Shown: positions 43,586-53,545, numbered from the stretch's first letter. The stretch is DNA of 64,000 nt from FEN-1279 sp964400285 (GCA_964400285.1 CAYNTK010000002.1:1-64000); one strand, 5' to 3'. Made by a program: numbers and translations. Notes: generated by a model from the letters alone, not told the origin.

Positions 43586-46102
43586 ATGAAAATCTTCTAT
43601 TATTTACTCATTCTTTTGAGTGCAGGATATATTTATTCTCAAAATAATCTTCCTGATTACTCTACATTTCGCTCTGCCGATAGACCGAAGAGAAATTTTA
43701 TGCCTCCCGATGCTGTGATGGGAACAGTTTATACAATTAATGGATATGATAATTTGTTCCTTGGCAATGATAATGGAGAGCCATATATAGCAACAAATCC
43801 TAAAGACCCACTAAACAGCATTTGTGCGTTCAACAGTCCGACTGCATCAAATTGTATTATTTATGTTACAAGAAATGGATTTGATTGGTCGCGAGTTTAT
43901 CCAAACTATGCTGGCATACAGGGCATCGGTGATCCTGTAATGTCTTTCGATAGTTTAGGAAATATGTATTTTCTCGAAATGTTCGAGCAAACTCCAACCG
44001 GACCATGGGGCGGAGTTATACTAAAATCTACGAATAAAGGAATTAGTTGGTTAAATCCTGTTCAAGCATATACTTTAACGGGAGGTCTTTGTGATAAACC
44101 ATGGTTAGCAATCGACCAATCGGCAGGACCTTATAGTAATTATATATATATTGGCTGGCGATACTTCGGAGCAGGAGGAGGGATGATGTTTGTCAGGAGC
44201 ACAGACCTTGGTGCAACCTGGTCTTCACCAATCACATTATCGGGTAGTCAGGGGGCATATTTAAGTGTCGGACCTAACGGAAGTATTTCGGGAGGAAATC
44301 TATACTATGCCTGCTCGAGCGGAAATTCAATTATATTATATCGTTCGACAGATGGTGGTATAAATTTTACGAATACAGGCACAGCTATAAGTTTTACCGG
44401 ACCCGGAGTAGTATGTTACGGACGCTATTCGGTAAAAAACTGCATAAGAACAGATAATTTTCCGAGAATGGCAGCAGATAATAGCTGGACATCATCGAGA
44501 GGAAATTTATATATCGTATATGCAGCAAATCCTCCTGGACCTGATGCGGCAGATATCTTCTTAGTAAAATCAACAAACTATGGTCAAAGTTGGGGAACAC
44601 CAATTAAATTAAACGACGATTTAACTGAAACAGACCAGTGGATGCCAGCAATCACAGTTGATAATAAAACAGGTAGAATTTTTATATTTTGGTATGATTC
44701 TCGAAACGACCCTACAGGGAACTTACTTACAGAAATGTATGGGACAATTTCCACAGATGGCGGAAATACATTTGCACCAAATAATAAAATTTCTAATGGG
44801 AATTTTAATCCGAATAATATGGCAATTGGTCCAAGCGGTGATGCAAAATATATGGGTGACTATATTGGTAATTCTGGAATTGGTATTACATCCTATAATG
44901 CTTGGATGGATAATAGAACTAATAATACTCAAACTTTACAGAGTTTTGTCGGTTTCAATCCCGATTTTGCAATGACAACTAATCCAAGCCAGACAACACT
45001 ATTAAATAATGATAGTACTGTAATAACCGTAAAAGTTCCTTCTGTTAAAGGAATTTATAATGACAAAGTAAAATTTACTTATTCACTCGATTCTCTACCA
45101 ACTACAGGTTCGATTGTAATATCTTTTGTAAACGGAAAAGATTCGATAACTACTTATCCAGATTCGATTTACATAAAAGTCAAAACAGTTGGAAACATTA
45201 CACCTGCAAGAAATTACAAACTCACAATTTCAGGAGCAGGCTCAAACGGAACACCTGTTCATAAAAGGGTTGTAAATCTATTGATAAACGCATATCAGAT
45301 TACAGTTCAAAGCAATAGAAGCGGAATATGTTCATTCAAAGTTAACGGAGTATCATATACAAATCCGCAACAGTTCATATTTCAAATTGGAACCGTAATA
45401 AATGTTCAGGCAATTTCACCACAGATTTTCGGTGGTGTGAAATACGTATTTAATTACTGGTCTGATAATGGAGATACAACTCACAATGTAACCGTATCGA
45501 GCCCGATTACGTTAACAGTATTCTATAAGCCACAATATATTTTAATTTTGAATTCTGATTACGGAACAACTATTGGTGGAGGGCAATATTATGATTCAGC
45601 AGTTGCATTTACATTTGGGGTTTATCCAAGAATTGTGAATATAGGTGGTGGTCAGGGATATCAATTTCGAGGATGGGATGGAGCAGGAAATGGCTCTTAC
45701 ACAAGCCCAGATACACTTGGACTCGATACAATGGTAACTATTTCTATTTCTAATCCAATAGTGGAAACTGCAAGATGGTCTTCCACAACAATAGGAGTGA
45801 AAAATATTAGTAGTGAGATTCCGGAGAAATATGCATTATATCAAAACTACCCAAATCCATTTAATCCAATTACGAAAATAAAATATCAAATAGTAGAAAA
45901 TACTTTGGTAAGATTAAAGATATATGATATGCTCGGAAGAGAATTAACAGAATTAGTTAATCAATATCAAAAACCCGGAACTTACGAAGTAACATTTTCA
46001 ACGGAAATGATATCGGGAATAAAATTATCCAGCGGTATTTATTTTTATAAAATATCCTGTGATAATTTTAGTGAAATAAAAAGAATGGTATTAATAAAAT
46101 AA
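43586..46102 (+). CDS. Secreted Asp-box/InlB-repeat protein with T9SS sorting domain, paralogue 2
   Basis: 838 residues with signal peptide MKIFYYLLILLSAGYIYSQ. The layout is the same as its neighbours: an N-terminal block with GYDNLFLGNDNGEPYIA, Asp-box motifs (STDGGINF, STDLGATWS, STDGGNTF), a conserved AADNSW-SSRGNLYIVYA segment, two InlB-type repeats (YWSDNGDTTHNVT and FRGWDGAGNGSYTS) and a type A sorting domain with QNYPNPFNP ending IKRMVLIK. It is closer to paralogue 3 than to paralogue 1 in the InlB part (SPDTLGLD in both). Tandem duplication is the likely origin. Substrate unknown. Confidence 0.83.
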   Translation: MKIFYYLLILLSAGYIYSQNNLPDYSTFRSADRPKRNFMPPDAVMGTVYTINGYDNLFLGNDNGEPYIATNPKDPLNSICAFNSPTASNCIIYVTRNGFDWSRVYPNYAGIQGIGDPVMSFDSLGNMYFLEMFEQTPTGPWGGVILKSTNKGISWLNPVQAYTLTGGLCDKPWLAIDQSAGPYSNYIYIGWRYFGAGGGMMFVRSTDLGATWSSPITLSGSQGAYLSVGPNGSISGGNLYYACSSGNSIILYRSTDGGINFTNTGTAISFTGPGVVCYGRYSVKNCIRTDNFPRMAADNSWTSSRGNLYIVYAANPPGPDAADIFLVKSTNYGQSWGTPIKLNDDLTETDQWMPAITVDNKTGRIFIFWYDSRNDPTGNLLTEMYGTISTDGGNTFAPNNKISNGNFNPNNMAIGPSGDAKYMGDYIGNSGIGITSYNAWMDNRTNNTQTLQSFVGFNPDFAMTTNPSQTTLLNNDSTVITVKVPSVKGIYNDKVKFTYSLDSLPTTGSIVISFVNGKDSITTYPDSIYIKVKTVGNITPARNYKLTISGAGSNGTPVHKRVVNLLINAYQITVQSNRSGICSFKVNGVSYTNPQQFIFQIGTVINVQAISPQIFGGVKYVFNYWSDNGDTTHNVTVSSPITLTVFYKPQYILILNSDYGTTIGGGQYYDSAVAFTFGVYPRIVNIGGGQGYQFRGWDGAGNGSYTSPDTLGLDTMVTISISNPIVETARWSSTTIGVKNISSEIPEKYALYQNYPNPFNPITKIKYQIVENTLVRLKIYDMLGRELTELVNQYQKPGTYEVTFSTEMISGIKLSSGIYFYKISCDNFSEIKRMVLIK

Positions 46103-46129
46103 ATTTATAAAAATAAAAAGGAGAGAAAA

Positions 46130-48628
46130 ATGCTCGGTAAAAAAATATTTTTTGCTTCTTTCTTTTTGGTGTTAACTTCCTTTATTGTATATTCTCTTTA
46201 CGCTCAAAATGGAGATGACCCGAATCTTGACCAAATGCCAAAAAGTATGAGAAATAAAACACCTGCTCAATACCCTTTATTACTGCCACCCGTTACATCA
46301 TCGGATGGATACGATAATTTTTATCTTGGAGTTGATTTTGCAGAGCCACATATTTCATCACACCCTTCAAATCCACTTAGAATATTTACTGCATACAACA
46401 CGAATGCAACTCATTACACATTAAACGGATACGATTGGTTTGTAAATAATCCTGTTTTACCCGGACCCGCAGGAGATCCAGTTACGGCTTATGATAGTCT
46501 TGGCAATCTATATTATGAAAATATGTATCAATCAGGTTCGAGCATATTAGGTTGTTACGTTGTGGTATCATCGAATAACGGAGTAAACTGGTCAACCCCT
46601 GTGTGGGCAGTAAATGGAAACGATAAAAACTGGATAGCTTGTGACCAAACTGGCGGACCATTTGCAAATTATGTTTATACAACTATGACCGCAGGAAGTG
46701 GAAATGGAAGTTTTGCAAGAAGCACCGATAGAGGATTAACTTTCCAACAAACGTACACAATGCCATATCAAACACTACCTGGAATGATGGTTTGCGTTGG
46801 TCCTAAAGTAACCGGTGGTGATGTGCCCGGTGGTTATGTTTATGTAGTTACTAATTATGGAAGTGCTGTTGCACCGACATATTTCTTTTACAGGTCATCA
46901 GACGGTGGTTCAACATTTACAACTGTTTCGAGTGCTCAGTTTGCTGGATATCTGGGAACATTTATAAACAACAGACCATCTATTCATAATATGAGAACAA
47001 GACCTTATCCCTTTATTGCTGCAGATAATAGCTACGGACCATATAGAGGGAGACTATATCTTGTTTATGCAACGAATGTACCAAATGTAGATGGTGCAAA
47101 ATCCGATGTTTTCTGTCGCTACTCGACCGATGCAGGAGCAACTTGGTCGTCTGCAGTTACTATAAACGATGACCCGAATTCAGAAAATAATTATCAATGG
47201 TTCCCTGCTATTTGGTGCGATAAAGAAAATGGAAGATTATACGTAAAATGGTATGACACAAGAAATTGTCCAACAACAGACAGTTGTGAAGTTTATGCAT
47301 CATACTCTACAAATGGTGGGCAGTCATTTGTAACAAACCAAAAAATTTCAAATGCAAAGATGAGAATTAACTGTACAACTTGTGGAGGTGGAGGAACGCC
47401 AGCTTATCTCGGTGATTATGATGCTATAACATCTAATAAATATACTTCTACACTTGCATGGACAGATTTCAGAGCTGGAAACTTCGGAAGCTACACAGCT
47501 TTCTTCCCGGATTTTGCAATGAAAATAAATCCTACAAGTTTAAACACATTATTAAATAACGATAGTGCATTTGTAACTGCATCTGTTCCATCGGTAAAAT
47601 TATATACGCATAGTGTCAAGTTTACTGCAGAAATAGTTCCTACTCCTGCATCAGGAACAGTATCTCTAACATTTATGAACAATAAAGATTCTATCGCTTC
47701 ATACCCCGATTCTGTAAGATTAAGAATAAAAACAATTGGGAGCGTAACACCCGGTGCTTATACAGTTAATATATATGGTAAAGGTCCAAACGGAACACCA
47801 GTTCATAAAAGAAGCATTGCAGTAAATATAAATGCATACGTTGTATCGGTCGGAACAAACAGAAACACAATATGCACATTTAAAGTAAATGGAATTCCAT
47901 ACACAACAAGACAAAATTTAGTATTTAATGTTGGTTCAATCGTAAATGTATCTGCAGTTAGTCCATACACAACTGGTGGAACAAGGTATGTATATACACA
48001 CTGGTCTGATAACGGAGATACAACTCATAATGTAACTGTAAACGGACCGCTTAACCTTACGGCATATTACAAAGCACAATATATTTGCATTATTAATTCA
48101 GACTATGGAAATATAGTTGGAGCAGATTATCACGATTCAGCTGTGGCATTCACTTTTGGAGTGTATCCAAGAATAGTAAGCATAGGTGGTGGAATTGGAT
48201 ATCAATTCCGTGGTTGGGATGGTGCTGGTAACGGCTCATATACAAGTCCCGATACACTTGGACTTGACTCGATGATAAATATTGCAATCTCCAATCCCAT
48301 AGTAGAAACAGCAAGATGGTCTCAAATTTCGGTCGGTATAAATAGTTTAAGCACAGAAATTCCCGATAAATTCAGCTTAAATCAAAACTATCCAAATCCG
48401 TTTAATCCTATAACTAATATTAAATTCGGCTTGCCTAAAGAATCTAATGTAAGATTAATTATATACGATGCACTTGGTAGAGAAATCGAAACCTTGATTA
48501 ATCAAACGATGAAAGCGGGATATTACAGCTTTACATTTAATGCGAAAAATCTCGCAAGCGGAATATACTTCTACCGCATTATTGCAAACGATTTTTCGGA
48601 TTTAAAAAAAATGGTAATATTGAAATAA
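46130..48628 (+). CDS. Secreted Asp-box/InlB-repeat protein with T9SS sorting domain, paralogue 3
   Basis: 832 residues. A GGAGAG Shine-Dalgarno site precedes the ATG by about 5 bp, one of the few strong ones in the window. The N-terminal signal segment ends near YSLYAQ. It has the same modules as paralogues 1 and 2: GYDNFYLGVDFAEPHI, Asp-box motifs (SSDGGSTF, STDAGATWS, STNGGQSF), two InlB-type repeats (HWSDNGDTTHNVT, FRGWDGAGNGSYTS) and a sorting domain ending DLKKMVILK. A CTTCGGGG-type cluster (NCTTCGGGG) near residue 420 is extra. A strong terminator follows at 48653, closing this group of genes. Confidence 0.83.
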   Translation: MLGKKIFFASFFLVLTSFIVYSLYAQNGDDPNLDQMPKSMRNKTPAQYPLLLPPVTSSDGYDNFYLGVDFAEPHISSHPSNPLRIFTAYNTNATHYTLNGYDWFVNNPVLPGPAGDPVTAYDSLGNLYYENMYQSGSSILGCYVVVSSNNGVNWSTPVWAVNGNDKNWIACDQTGGPFANYVYTTMTAGSGNGSFARSTDRGLTFQQTYTMPYQTLPGMMVCVGPKVTGGDVPGGYVYVVTNYGSAVAPTYFFYRSSDGGSTFTTVSSAQFAGYLGTFINNRPSIHNMRTRPYPFIAADNSYGPYRGRLYLVYATNVPNVDGAKSDVFCRYSTDAGATWSSAVTINDDPNSENNYQWFPAIWCDKENGRLYVKWYDTRNCPTTDSCEVYASYSTNGGQSFVTNQKISNAKMRINCTTCGGGGTPAYLGDYDAITSNKYTSTLAWTDFRAGNFGSYTAFFPDFAMKINPTSLNTLLNNDSAFVTASVPSVKLYTHSVKFTAEIVPTPASGTVSLTFMNNKDSIASYPDSVRLRIKTIGSVTPGAYTVNIYGKGPNGTPVHKRSIAVNINAYVVSVGTNRNTICTFKVNGIPYTTRQNLVFNVGSIVNVSAVSPYTTGGTRYVYTHWSDNGDTTHNVTVNGPLNLTAYYKAQYICIINSDYGNIVGADYHDSAVAFTFGVYPRIVSIGGGIGYQFRGWDGAGNGSYTSPDTLGLDSMINIAISNPIVETARWSQISVGINSLSTEIPDKFSLNQNYPNPFNPITNIKFGLPKESNVRLIIYDALGREIETLINQTMKAGYYSFTFNAKNLASGIYFYRIIANDFSDLKKMVILK

Positions 48629-48652
48629 TTAATTTTAAATATTTAATTTCAT

Positions 48653-48687
48653 AAACGGTGTCATTTATTCGACACCGTTTTTTTTTA
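48653..48687 (+). terminator. Rho-independent terminator after paralogue 3
   Basis: AAACGGTGTC at 48653-48662 pairs perfectly with GACACCGTTT at 48671-48680 over an 8-nt loop and is followed by a long T run. It lies 25 bp after the stop codon, so it ends the transcript of the paralogue group. Confidence 0.9.
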
Positions 48688-48763
48688 TTTTTAATTTTAC
48701 TTGTTATTCCTTTATAAATTTATCATATTGCATTAATTGATAATTCGAAAAAAGGATTTTCTT

Positions 48764-50149
48764 ATGGATAACGAAAGAAAATCGAAAATAGTAGAAAAGG
48801 ATTTTAAATTTTTTTCGAAGATATTAACTTTTTTAACTATCCTTTGCCTGCTTATTTTCTTTTCTTCATTTGGGTTCAGGGATAGCCGAACATCCGGCTG
48901 GTATCAGCAGTGGTTCCCGAATATAAGCGGAAGCACTATTACAAGTATCACCTTTCTGGATAGCTTAACGGGATATGCGGTGACAAATTCAAATTCCCTC
49001 CTTCAACAATATATTCTTAAAACCACAAATGGAGGCGATAACTGGTTTATAAATTTCACATTCAATACCCCAGATTCAAATTGGTCTTTTATAAAAATAT
49101 GTTTTTTGAATTCAAATATTGGTTTTGCATTTAGTTGGACTGAAATGTTTAAAACAACAAATTCGGGTAATAACTGGAGCATGATAACCTATGATTTATA
49201 CCCACAAGATGTTACCGTAATAAATAAAGATACAATGCTTGCTGTTCAAAATAGTGGTTTTAATGGTGGTGTTTATCGCTCCACCAACGGTGGTATAAAC
49301 TGGCATGCGTTGGGACCGACAGGGGGTTCGGGACAACCAAGCAGAATTTATATGTTCGATAAAAATATCGGATTTAATTTAGGTTCTACTGGTATGAAAA
49401 AAACTACAAATGGAGGAGTAAACTGGTTTTTGATTGTAGGTGAAGGGTTTGCAGATATTAAATTAATCGATACATTGATAGGCTGGAAAACAGATGGAAA
49501 TATGAAAAAGACTACAGATGGGGGGATTACGTGGAACTTACAACAATTACCCCCGGTAAGTCCGTTTTTTAATTGGATGACTTTATCTATTATTAACAAA
49601 GATAGTATCTGGATGTGCGGAGGTAGAAAGACCATAAATAGTTTTAATTATGGTATTATGTTTAAAACGACAAACAGCGGAACAAATTGGGGATATCAAA
49701 TGGCGGATACATCAATAAAATTAACTGAATATGCATATATTAACTTTATAAATAAAAATATTGGATGGACGTATAGACCTATAACAGGAGGGGTACATAC
49801 ATTAAATGGAGGAAGCGACACTACTTTTTATACCGGAATAAATAATAATTTTACGACAATAACACAAGAATATAAGTTATATCAGAATTATCCAAACCCC
49901 TTTAATGCAGTAACAAGTATCAAGTATAAAGTATTAAAATCAGAATTCGGAAGCCAGAAGTCAGAAGTCAGAATTATAGTATATGATATTCAAGGAAAGC
50001 AAGTAAACATATTAGTAAACGAAAAGAAATCACCTGGAGAATACGAAATTAAATTTAACGGTAGTAATCTTTCATCGGGAATATATTTTTATTCGCTTTT
50101 TGCAGATGGAATCAGGGTCGATACGAAGGAAGCAGTTCTTCTTAAATAG
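48764..50149 (+). CDS. YCF48/BNR-type propeller protein with T9SS sorting domain
   Basis: About 461 residues from the ATG at 48764, which has AGGA 8 bp upstream; a TTG nine codons earlier is less likely. A membrane-spanning signal anchor lies at about 20-42 (ILTFLTILCLLIFFSSFG) after a long charged start. Repeats have the cores SLTGYAVTN, TTNGGDNWF, TTNSGNNWS, STNGGINWH and TTDGGITWN, the YCF48 propeller pattern. The sorting domain begins QNYPNPFNA and ends VDTKEAVLLK; it includes a 10-residue insertion with a short repeat (SEFGSQKSEVR). It stands after a terminator and before the 790-residue unknown. Confidence 0.8.
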   Translation: MDNERKSKIVEKDFKFFSKILTFLTILCLLIFFSSFGFRDSRTSGWYQQWFPNISGSTITSITFLDSLTGYAVTNSNSLLQQYILKTTNGGDNWFINFTFNTPDSNWSFIKICFLNSNIGFAFSWTEMFKTTNSGNNWSMITYDLYPQDVTVINKDTMLAVQNSGFNGGVYRSTNGGINWHALGPTGGSGQPSRIYMFDKNIGFNLGSTGMKKTTNGGVNWFLIVGEGFADIKLIDTLIGWKTDGNMKKTTDGGITWNLQQLPPVSPFFNWMTLSIINKDSIWMCGGRKTINSFNYGIMFKTTNSGTNWGYQMADTSIKLTEYAYINFINKNIGWTYRPITGGVHTLNGGSDTTFYTGINNNFTTITQEYKLYQNYPNPFNAVTSIKYKVLKSEFGSQKSEVRIIVYDIQGKQVNILVNEKKSPGEYEIKFNGSNLSSGIYFYSLFADGIRVDTKEAVLLK

Positions 50150-50238
50150 TAGTTAGTAGTTAATAATTAATAGTAAAAATTAAATAGTTTTTAATCTTAA
50201 GAATTTTAAGAATTTTAAAAATTTTATAAATCAAAGAA

Positions 50239-52611
50239 ATGAAAAAATTAGTTTACAAGATAGCGGGATTTCTGGGAGGAGTGGCTCTTGTGCTTTTTTC
50301 ATATTTCACTCAACCTTCGGCAGAAATAAATAAAAGCTCTAAAACAGAAAGTTATGCAATCCCCGATACTCAATTCCAAATCGGAATAATAAATGGTGCA
50401 CAGTATTACGGATATACTTATATACATGACTCTCTGAACTTTAATGTCTGGCACAGATATACACAACCTACCGGTTTAGGTTGGGATGGCTGGAATGGTA
50501 TTGATAGGTATGATAATGATACTTCTGATTATAAATCTATAGTTACAAATATAATCGATGCCAATAATAATAGATATAATATGCGAACTTATATGAATAG
50601 ACCTATTATAGATTATATTGTTGCGGGGCAGAGAATAGATTACCAGTGTGAATCTGTTCCGACGTCTGACCCTTACTGGTTTTGGGCATATAATAATTCT
50701 TTTAGTAACGGGAATACAATATATGATACGAATGATTATAGCCGTTATGGAGTGGGTGAAAGAGTAAAATGTTGCAGAAGGGATGAGCAAAATCCCGGAA
50801 GTAATGCCTGCTGGATAGATAGCGGATTAAAAGCAAACAGGGAGCTTTCTTTTGTTCAGACAGTCTACTATATGGCTGATAGTGCATGGGATTGGTATGT
50901 AATGCCGAGAATAAGAATAGATTCTGTTTATGCAAATACACCGGGTGGGATACATGATACTGAAACGGTATGTAGAATAAAGATTATAGGATGGAGAGGT
51001 GACGAAGTCAAAAATTTTATTTTAAAAGTAATTAATTTTAAAGATAAAACTAGTGGTATCTACAATGGTAATTATTTGGAAATATTTAATTTTACATTAG
51101 GTCAAGATAGTTTGTTTTTATCCAAAGACCAAATCACCCAATATTTTCTTCCTGATAATAATGGATCTCCTTTTATCTGGCCCGACCCATCCTGCCTTGT
51201 GGATATAAAAATCTACTGGTCGGGCAAATGCGACACCTGGTTCGATAGAGTAAGAGTGGAGAACTTGCCGGCACATCAATATTTAACATTAAATGACCAA
51301 ACTCATCAAAATTTAGTTAGTAAAGTTTCTTCCGAAATCACCTGGTCTATGAGGAACTATAATGGAATTCCAAATTATTTTTATTATGATGAGTGCCAGT
51401 TTAGCCATTTCCCGGTAATAAAGGAACTGAATAAACAAATTATGACGCAGACTAATAACCAAAATTGTTTGATAATCTGGCTGAATTATGCATTATTCAG
51501 AGCCCATATGCCGAATTGTTGGGATAGGAGTCTTTATGCAAATGATTTAAAAAAGTATTTGTATGATGATTTCGGATTAAGAACAATAATTATGGGCGCC
51601 TATGCACTGGAAGGGTGGGACTATAACAACTGGGGTGGTGTAGTTTCTTATCATCCTACAACCTTATCCACAAAGAAATATAGTAAAAAAGACGGAATTT
51701 TATCCCACGGTACTACACCTACAGGATATGATAATTGGCTTCAGACTCATCTGGATAATCCTCAAAGAGAAGGGACAAAGCTATTATCGATGGATATTTT
51801 AATGGACAGTTTATCAAAAATTACCGATATGCGAATAATAAATTGTCCTCAAGCACATTTAACTTATAGCTCAGGTCACATGCTCAAAGAGCCCTCGCGA
51901 GAAGAACTCGAACTCCAGACTGATTTGGCAATAACCTATAATGCAAAAGGAATAATGTATTTCGGGTATGAATCGTTTCATTCTTTTGATTCAAATTATT
52001 ATCAAAGAGGAATAATAAATCTTGATGGAAGCCCAAGATGTAGTTCCGTATATGATGATAATAAATTCGGAAAGATAAAAGAGCTATCTGAAAAATTGAA
52101 TAAATGGGGACCTCATATAATGAGTTTTAATCCTGATTATACGCATTCATATATTTATAGGTATGAGACCGAAAGAGGATTATTAAATAGCAATTCTTAT
52201 TTTATATATTTTGCTGCATTAAAACCGGGTAGCAGAATACCCGATTGTGATAACCAGGAGCATACACCCGATAATATTCCGCAGGGATTTACTTACGACT
52301 GTTCAGATTCAACTTATCTTCAAATTGCAACATTTGAGAATCCTTCCGAGCCAAATACAAAATACTTTATGGTTATAAATCGCAGATGCTCACCTGTAAA
52401 TACAAATGATACAATAGGTGGGAAAAGAATAATAAGGGCTTATATAAAATCGAATTACCCTGCATTTATAGAAAATAAAAAAATGAAAATAGTAAATATT
52501 GAAAATATTACTGAAGAATATATTTTTGAAACTCAAAATCCGGGTTATATTAACTTGGGATTCTTTATGCCCGGTGAAGGTAAACTATACAAAATTATAC
52601 CTGAAATATAA
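50239..52611 (+). CDS. Large secreted protein of unknown function
   Basis: 790 residues with an N-terminal signal segment (IAGFLGGVALVLFSYF). It is rich in tryptophan and tyrosine. Segments such as GLGWDGWNGIDRYD, YFYYDECQFSHFP, LEGWDYNNWGG and AKGIMYFGYESF suggest a (beta/alpha)-barrel hydrolase-like middle part, in which DE of YYDEC could be catalytic, but I cannot assign it to a known glycoside hydrolase family. A beta-sandwich-like N-terminal region has a GDEVKNFIL segment. The end, GEGKLYKIIPEI, resembles the C-terminal sandwich of such enzymes. Unlike its neighbours it lacks a T9SS tail; a broken tail lies 90 bp downstream. Confidence 0.6.
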   Translation: MKKLVYKIAGFLGGVALVLFSYFTQPSAEINKSSKTESYAIPDTQFQIGIINGAQYYGYTYIHDSLNFNVWHRYTQPTGLGWDGWNGIDRYDNDTSDYKSIVTNIIDANNNRYNMRTYMNRPIIDYIVAGQRIDYQCESVPTSDPYWFWAYNNSFSNGNTIYDTNDYSRYGVGERVKCCRRDEQNPGSNACWIDSGLKANRELSFVQTVYYMADSAWDWYVMPRIRIDSVYANTPGGIHDTETVCRIKIIGWRGDEVKNFILKVINFKDKTSGIYNGNYLEIFNFTLGQDSLFLSKDQITQYFLPDNNGSPFIWPDPSCLVDIKIYWSGKCDTWFDRVRVENLPAHQYLTLNDQTHQNLVSKVSSEITWSMRNYNGIPNYFYYDECQFSHFPVIKELNKQIMTQTNNQNCLIIWLNYALFRAHMPNCWDRSLYANDLKKYLYDDFGLRTIIMGAYALEGWDYNNWGGVVSYHPTTLSTKKYSKKDGILSHGTTPTGYDNWLQTHLDNPQREGTKLLSMDILMDSLSKITDMRIINCPQAHLTYSSGHMLKEPSREELELQTDLAITYNAKGIMYFGYESFHSFDSNYYQRGIINLDGSPRCSSVYDDNKFGKIKELSEKLNKWGPHIMSFNPDYTHSYIYRYETERGLLNSNSYFIYFAALKPGSRIPDCDNQEHTPDNIPQGFTYDCSDSTYLQIATFENPSEPNTKYFMVINRRCSPVNTNDTIGGKRIIRAYIKSNYPAFIENKKMKIVNIENITEEYIFETQNPGYINLGFFMPGEGKLYKIIPEI

Positions 52612-52699
52612 AATCTTTAAAAAGCCCAGAGTAGTAATTAAGATTTCTGAAAGTAACTTCAAATAATTTTATTTTTCTCAATATATTTTAACAAACTTT

Positions 52700-52779
52700 T
52701 ATGCAAGCGGAATATATTTTTACCGCATTGTTACACAAGTGATTTTACGGATTTAAAGAAAATCGTGATATTAAAATAA
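52700..52779 (+). pseudogene. Frameshifted remnant of a T9SS sorting-domain tail
   Basis: Frame 1 from 52700 reads YASGIYFYRIVT, and after a shift near 52735 another frame reads TSDFTDLKKIVILK and stop at 52777-52779. The DNA matches the 3' end of paralogue 3 (ASGIYFYRIIANDFSDLKKMVILK split across it) closely. No coding body precedes it. It is the last trace of a lost T9SS gene, or the lost tail of the 790-residue protein upstream. Confidence 0.75.
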
Positions 52780-52820
52780 CACAAGAGAAAAATGGTAATA
52801 TTAAAATAACACAAGAGAAA
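52761..52820. repeat. 30-bp direct repeat at the end of the sorting-domain remnant
   Basis: AATCGTGATATTAAAATAAC...GAGAAA at 52761-52790 is repeated as AATGGTAATATTAAAATAAC...GAGAAA at 52791-52820 with two mismatches. Each unit contains the last codons (V-I-L-K-stop) of a sorting domain. This suggests recombination between different copies of a sorting-domain gene tail. Confidence 0.7.
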
Positions 52821-52831
52821 TTAGTTATTTC

Positions 52832-52865
52832 AAATGCCATTCCACTTCGGAATGGCATTTTTTTT
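52832..52865 (+). terminator. Rho-independent terminator before yciO
   Basis: AAATGCCATTCC at 52832-52843 pairs perfectly with GGAATGGCATTT at 52849-52860 over a 5-nt loop and runs into a T stretch. It closes the secreted-protein island on the plus strand, 41 bp before the YciO start codon. Confidence 0.9.
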
Positions 52866-52906
52866 GGATTTTTGGATTCTTAATTTTGTAAAAAAATGAA
52901 TACTTA

Positions 52907-53527
52907 ATGCTTTTAAGAATACATCCCGAAAACCCAGAGCTTAGAAAGATAAGAATAGTGGCAGATTGCCTCAGAAACGGTGGAGTAATAATATACCCCT
53001 CCGATACAGTTTATGCGATTGGTTGTGATATATATCAACCAAAAGCGATAGAAAGAATTTATAAAATAAAAAATAAAGACCCGCGTAAGGCAAATTTTTC
53101 TTTTATTTGTTATGACCTGAGTCATCTTTCGGATTTTGTATTCAGCATAGATACACCAATTTACAGAGTAATGAGAAAAGCACTCCCCGGTCCGTTTACA
53201 TTCATTTTAAAAGCTAATAACAACGTTCCGAAAATTTTCCAGAGCAAGAAGAAAACTGTTGGAATAAGAATTCCTGATAATAAAATATGCAAAGAATTGG
53301 TAAAAGAACTTGGGAATCCAATAATTACAACTTCAATTCACGATGAAGATAAAATAAAAGACTACATAACCGACCCTGCTCTTATTTATGAAAAATTTGA
53401 GAGATTAGTCGATATAGTAATAGATGGAGGATATGGAGGTAATATACCTTCTACTGTAGTAGATTGTTCTGATGGTGAAATAAATATAGTAAGGGAAGGG
53501 CTTGGCAATTTAGATGACTATATTTAA
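52907..53527 (+). CDS. YciO-type Sua5/YrdC family protein
   Basis: A 206-residue protein, the exact length of E. coli YciO. Shared features are the RIHPENPELRKI opening, GGVIIYPSDTVYAIGCD, IKNKDPRKANFSFICYDLS, LPGPFTFILK, KTVGIRIPDN and STVVDCSDG followed by VREG. The family binds ATP and L-threonylcarbamoyl-adenylate for t6A37 tRNA modification; YciO itself has weaker activity than TsaC/Sua5, so whether this is the main t6A enzyme is unclear. It is first in a plus-strand run with the nitroreductase (19 bp), small PAS protein and metallophosphoesterase. Confidence 0.88.
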   Translation: MLLRIHPENPELRKIRIVADCLRNGGVIIYPSDTVYAIGCDIYQPKAIERIYKIKNKDPRKANFSFICYDLSHLSDFVFSIDTPIYRVMRKALPGPFTFILKANNNVPKIFQSKKKTVGIRIPDNKICKELVKELGNPIITTSIHDEDKIKDYITDPALIYEKFERLVDIVIDGGYGGNIPSTVVDCSDGEINIVREGLGNLDDYI

Positions 53528-53545
53528 AAAATAAGAAATAAAATT

